This document shows positions 61,691 to 64,000 of a stretch of 64,000 nucleotides of DNA, in pieces (within the stretch, counting starts at the first letter, position 1; the number at the start of each line of letters is the position of its first letter). The notes under the pieces are model-generated. The model saw only the letters and a program-made list of their open reading frames with translations. It did not search any database and was not told the DNA's origin. The position numbers and the translations under genes are program-made. The DNA comes from Neobacillus kokaensis (GTDB lineage Bacteria > Bacillota > Bacilli > Bacillales > Cytobacillaceae), in assembly GCF_014656545.1 (NCBI RefSeq), contig NZ_BNDS01000001.1, positions 313,190-377,189 of the forward strand. The letters run 5' to 3'.

Positions 61691-62703
61691 TACGATTTTC
61701 GACGAGGGGAGCGGTATTTTTTTGTTAAGTTTTCTAATTGTTTACTATTTGCAAAGTAATATCTGCCCTTATTTGCCCTGGAATATTTTAAATTAACTGA
61801 CCTCAGCATTCTGCCTGAGGCATCTGGTGAAGTTATTTGTGCGAACTCACGAAACAGTTGGTTTGTAATTTTTAAATCAAACAATAAAAAATAATCCAAT
61901 AATGTATAAACATGAGCATTGTTCGAAAAGCTTTGACAGGAAGGGCAGTACCATTTTAATTTCTTACGAGAAAGGGGCAGATAATCGCATGTTGGACAAT
62001 GAACCCCAAATTTTAAATCTGACTTTTTGATTCCATAGTTTTGAAGAATGTATTTTGTTGGAGGAGTATTCAATTTAACTAGAAGTTTACTTAATTTGCG
62101 TAGATCTTTAGGAGTTAATTTAACGTTACCATACTTCTGCTCATATAATGGAATCCTCTTTAGCATGCTATGTGATTTGCAAACCCGTTTTATAACTTTG
62201 TGGTTGTTTCCCTTGAATGCTAGAAGAGCGTTGGAATTGCTAATGACGACTAGATAATCGACTGGAACCGGCGGCATGTTATGTTTGGCAAGCAGTTGTT
62301 GGACAAACTTTTGATGTCTTTCTGCCTGAGCAATGGGATCAGAAAAACCTTTTTCAATTCCATCTTTATTTTGAAAAAATTGTTCATTCTCTGTGTCGAA
62401 TGTTAGTTTTCCGGTCATATTTTTTATTTCAAGGATTAGGGCAAATCTTGAGGTCAATAGAAGGGTATCGATTTGGCAATTATACTCATCGTCGGGAAAG
62501 TTTAAATCATGGAATATTATGTATTCATCATCCAGCAGGGATCGTAAATAAAAGTCGAGTGCTTCCTCTCCTCGAAACCCGGCCCATCTTCTTTCCAGTT
62601 CCTCAACGATTAGGGGGTATTTTACATGGAACTTTGGGAGGCGCCGTAAAATGGCTTCTAAAATTAAAATGAAAATGGGTATACCACGTTCTTTTCCTAT
62701 CAA
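61690..62703 (-). CDS. NERD-domain protein with C-terminal zinc ribbon
   Basis: A 337-residue protein. The NERD (nuclease-related) domain spans about 40-175: FRGEEALDFYLRSLLDDEYIIFHDL, then QIDTLLLTSRFALILEIKNMTG (Asp-x(11)-Glu-x-Lys type restriction-like core). A zinc ribbon CPTC...CPSC follows near residues 245-266. Predicted to act on nucleic acid, though no activity is proven for most members. TTG start with AAAGGAG 9 bp upstream. It lies between two 21-bp repeat arrays and its stop is inside one. Confidence 0.8.
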   Translation of the reverse strand: MIGKERGIPIFILILEAILRRLPKFHVKYPLIVEELERRWAGFRGEEALDFYLRSLLDDEYIIFHDLNFPDDEYNCQIDTLLLTSRFALILEIKNMTGKLTFDTENEQFFQNKDGIEKGFSDPIAQAERHQKFVQQLLAKHNMPPVPVDYLVVISNSNALLAFKGNNHKVIKRVCKSHSMLKRIPLYEQKYGNVKLTPKDLRKLSKLLVKLNTPPTKYILQNYGIKKSDLKFGVHCPTCDYLPLSRKKLKWYCPSCQSFSNNAHVYTLLDYFLLFDLKITNQLFREFAQITSPDASGRMLRSVNLKYSRANKGRYYFANSKQLENLTKKYRSPRRKS

Positions 62704-62959
62704 TACACATCACTCCTTTAATCATTTCCTCACTATTTTAAATGAAAAAGCAACTAATTTTTGCATAGTCTGTGGAATATTATCGAACTTTTATAAAAGG
62801 TTAATTTCCTGTTATTTTTATGAGGAATAACAGAGTTTTTCTGCTAAAATTTACATATATTTAGGTCTTTTTCGAAAATATAATTGAATTTTAAACTATT
62901 ACTTATGATATTAGTTATCTCAATTTGATATTTGGTAAGAAATATCTATTTTAAAAATA

Positions 62960-63055
62960 TATCTGCGAGTTTTAGCAATATATCTGCGACTTGAAGCAAT
63001 ATATCTGCGAGTCGGACCATTTTATCTGCGACTTGAAGCAATATATCTGTGAGTC
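62960..63055 (+). repeat. Five-copy TATCTG array with exact 21-bp period
   Basis: TATCTG starts at 62960, 62981, 63002, 63023 and 63044, again every 21 bp, in the same orientation and with the same words (TATCTGCGACTTGAAGCAA, TATCTGCGAGT) as the array at 61491. It ends about 25 bp before the ribosome site of the SDR gene. Confidence 0.9.
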
Positions 63056-63091
63056 GCCCAAAGAAGCACTATAAAAAGGAGGCATCAATAA

Positions 63092-63937
63092 ATGAACCAA
63101 CCAACCGCAATAGTAACCGGTGCATCGGGTGGGTTTGGCTTGTTAACTACAATGGAGTTGGCCAAATCGGGGTTTAAAGTGGTCGCGACAATGAGAAACC
63201 TCGAAAAAAGTATCAATCTATTAACGGAGGCTAAAAAATACAATCAAGAAACGAACATTACTCTTCACGAACTGGACGTCACATCAGAGGTTTCAATCAA
63301 TAAATTTCAATCATTTCTTGAAACAGTAGAAAGGGTAGACGTCCTTGTGAATAATGCCGGCTACGCTGCCGGCGGTTTTGTCGAGGAAGTTCCATTAGAT
63401 GAATATCGCAAGCAATTTGAGACAAATGTATTTGGAGTCATCGCCGTAACCAAGACTGTTCTCCCCTACATGAGAAAACAAAAGAGCGGCAAGATCATCA
63501 ATGTTAGCAGTATCAGTGGGAAGGTGGCTTTTCCGGGGCTCTCTCCATACTGTGCGTCTAAACATGCCCTTGAGGGGTGGAGTGAAAGTCTGCGCTTAGA
63601 GATGAAGCCTTTTGGGGTTGATGTTGTCTTAGTAGAGCCAGGTTCGTTTAAGACAAATATTTGGTCAACTGGCAGGCAGGTAACCCCCTCTCAAACGGAA
63701 TCCCCTTATTTCGAGCATATGCAAAAACTTGAAAACTATATTTTATCAGGAGAATCCGGCCATGGCGACCCGGTGACAGTTGCCAAAAAAATAGCAGCAA
63801 TCGCGAGAATGAAAAAGCCAACCCTACGCTTTTCAATCGGCAAAGGAGTGGGAATGACCATTCTTTTAAAGAACTTAATCCCTTGGAATCAATGGGAAGC
63901 GGTAGTTCTTAAAACCCTTAATAAAACTAAAAGCTAA
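63092..63937 (+). CDS. Short-chain dehydrogenase/reductase
   Basis: A 281-residue classical SDR: TGASGGFG cofactor motif (about 9-16), LVNNAGYAAGG, Ser in NVSSISGKVAFPG and YCASKHALEG (Tyr-x3-Lys). The shape and C-terminal region fit the NADP-dependent retinol/hydroxysteroid-like SDR group often called SDR family oxidoreductases. ATG with AAAAGGAGG upstream. It directly follows the second TATCTG array. Substrate unknown. Confidence 0.88.
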   Translation: MNQPTAIVTGASGGFGLLTTMELAKSGFKVVATMRNLEKSINLLTEAKKYNQETNITLHELDVTSEVSINKFQSFLETVERVDVLVNNAGYAAGGFVEEVPLDEYRKQFETNVFGVIAVTKTVLPYMRKQKSGKIINVSSISGKVAFPGLSPYCASKHALEGWSESLRLEMKPFGVDVVLVEPGSFKTNIWSTGRQVTPSQTESPYFEHMQKLENYILSGESGHGDPVTVAKKIAAIARMKKPTLRFSIGKGVGMTILLKNLIPWNQWEAVVLKTLNKTKS

Positions 63938-64000
63938 CACCTTCGACAGATTACGACAAATACGAAGCATCTTCTCTATTAAACTAGGTTGTAGTAACAA

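Noticed and set aside
61491-63055. CRISPR array
   Set aside because: The unit is 21 bp head to tail with no unique spacers, no palindromic repeat and no cas genes.

Overview
The window is chromosomal DNA of an aerobic, endospore-forming Bacillaceae bacterium. The sequence shows low G+C content, strong GGAGG-type ribosome sites, many TTG/GTG starts, sigma-A promoters, T-rich hairpin terminators, a T-box, a yybP-ykoY riboswitch, a PerR-type box before a catalase, and a gerA-type germination operon. A Neobacillus- or Bacillus-like host is my inference; no rRNA, tRNA, phage or CRISPR locus is present.

Layout. 1-4000: an MMPL transporter cut by the left edge with its MarR regulator, two very small genes and a quinone-oxidoreductase-like enzyme. 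4070-6003: a T-box-controlled prolyl-tRNA synthetase with an intergenic repeat between the T-box terminator and the gene. 6073-8607: an MFS exporter and a TetR regulator. 8833-26524: a roughly 18-kb accessory catabolic island for acyl-CoA thioesters. 26595-32100: DUF218 protein, flavohemoglobin (hmp) with an Fnr-like box, an SGNH esterase, an ABC exporter and a secreted basic protein. 32235-33240: decayed insertion sequence between inverted GC-rich repeats. 33330-42558: TatA, M42 peptidase, CorA, germination operon, radical SAM/SPASM protein, TVP38-type membrane protein. 42792-54456: MFS transporter and two convergent paralogous molybdenum-hydroxylase operons enclosing a class B penicillin-binding protein and a Gln-rich protein. 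54688-63937: M32 carboxypeptidase, Mn riboswitch and TerC, PAP2 phosphatase, PssA, HAD phosphatase, KatA, a NERD protein between repeat arrays, and an SDR.

The catabolic island is the most notable content. Its first operon runs acyl-CoA ligase, acyl-CoA dehydrogenase subunit, two half-size MaoC hydratases, Ltp2-like thiolase, DUF35 protein, second acyl-CoA dehydrogenase subunit. The two dehydrogenases have complementary missing residues, as do the two hydratase halves. This is the arrangement known for heteromeric ChsE/ChsH enzymes and the Ltp2-DUF35 retro-aldolase of actinobacterial steroid side-chain degradation. The second operon adds three class III CoA-transferases (one a tandem fusion with a dead first half), two tiny desulforedoxin-type iron proteins and two crotonase-family enzymes. 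IclR and TetR regulators, an amidohydrolase, an SDR and a metallo-beta-lactamase-fold hydrolase surround it. No steroid ring-degradation genes are visible, so the substrate is open.

A second unexplained theme is a set of intergenic arrays (16820-16913, 48035-48128, 61491-61690, 62960-63055). Each repeats its own short word on a pitch of about 21 bp, two helical turns, and the pitch is exact in the last two arrays.
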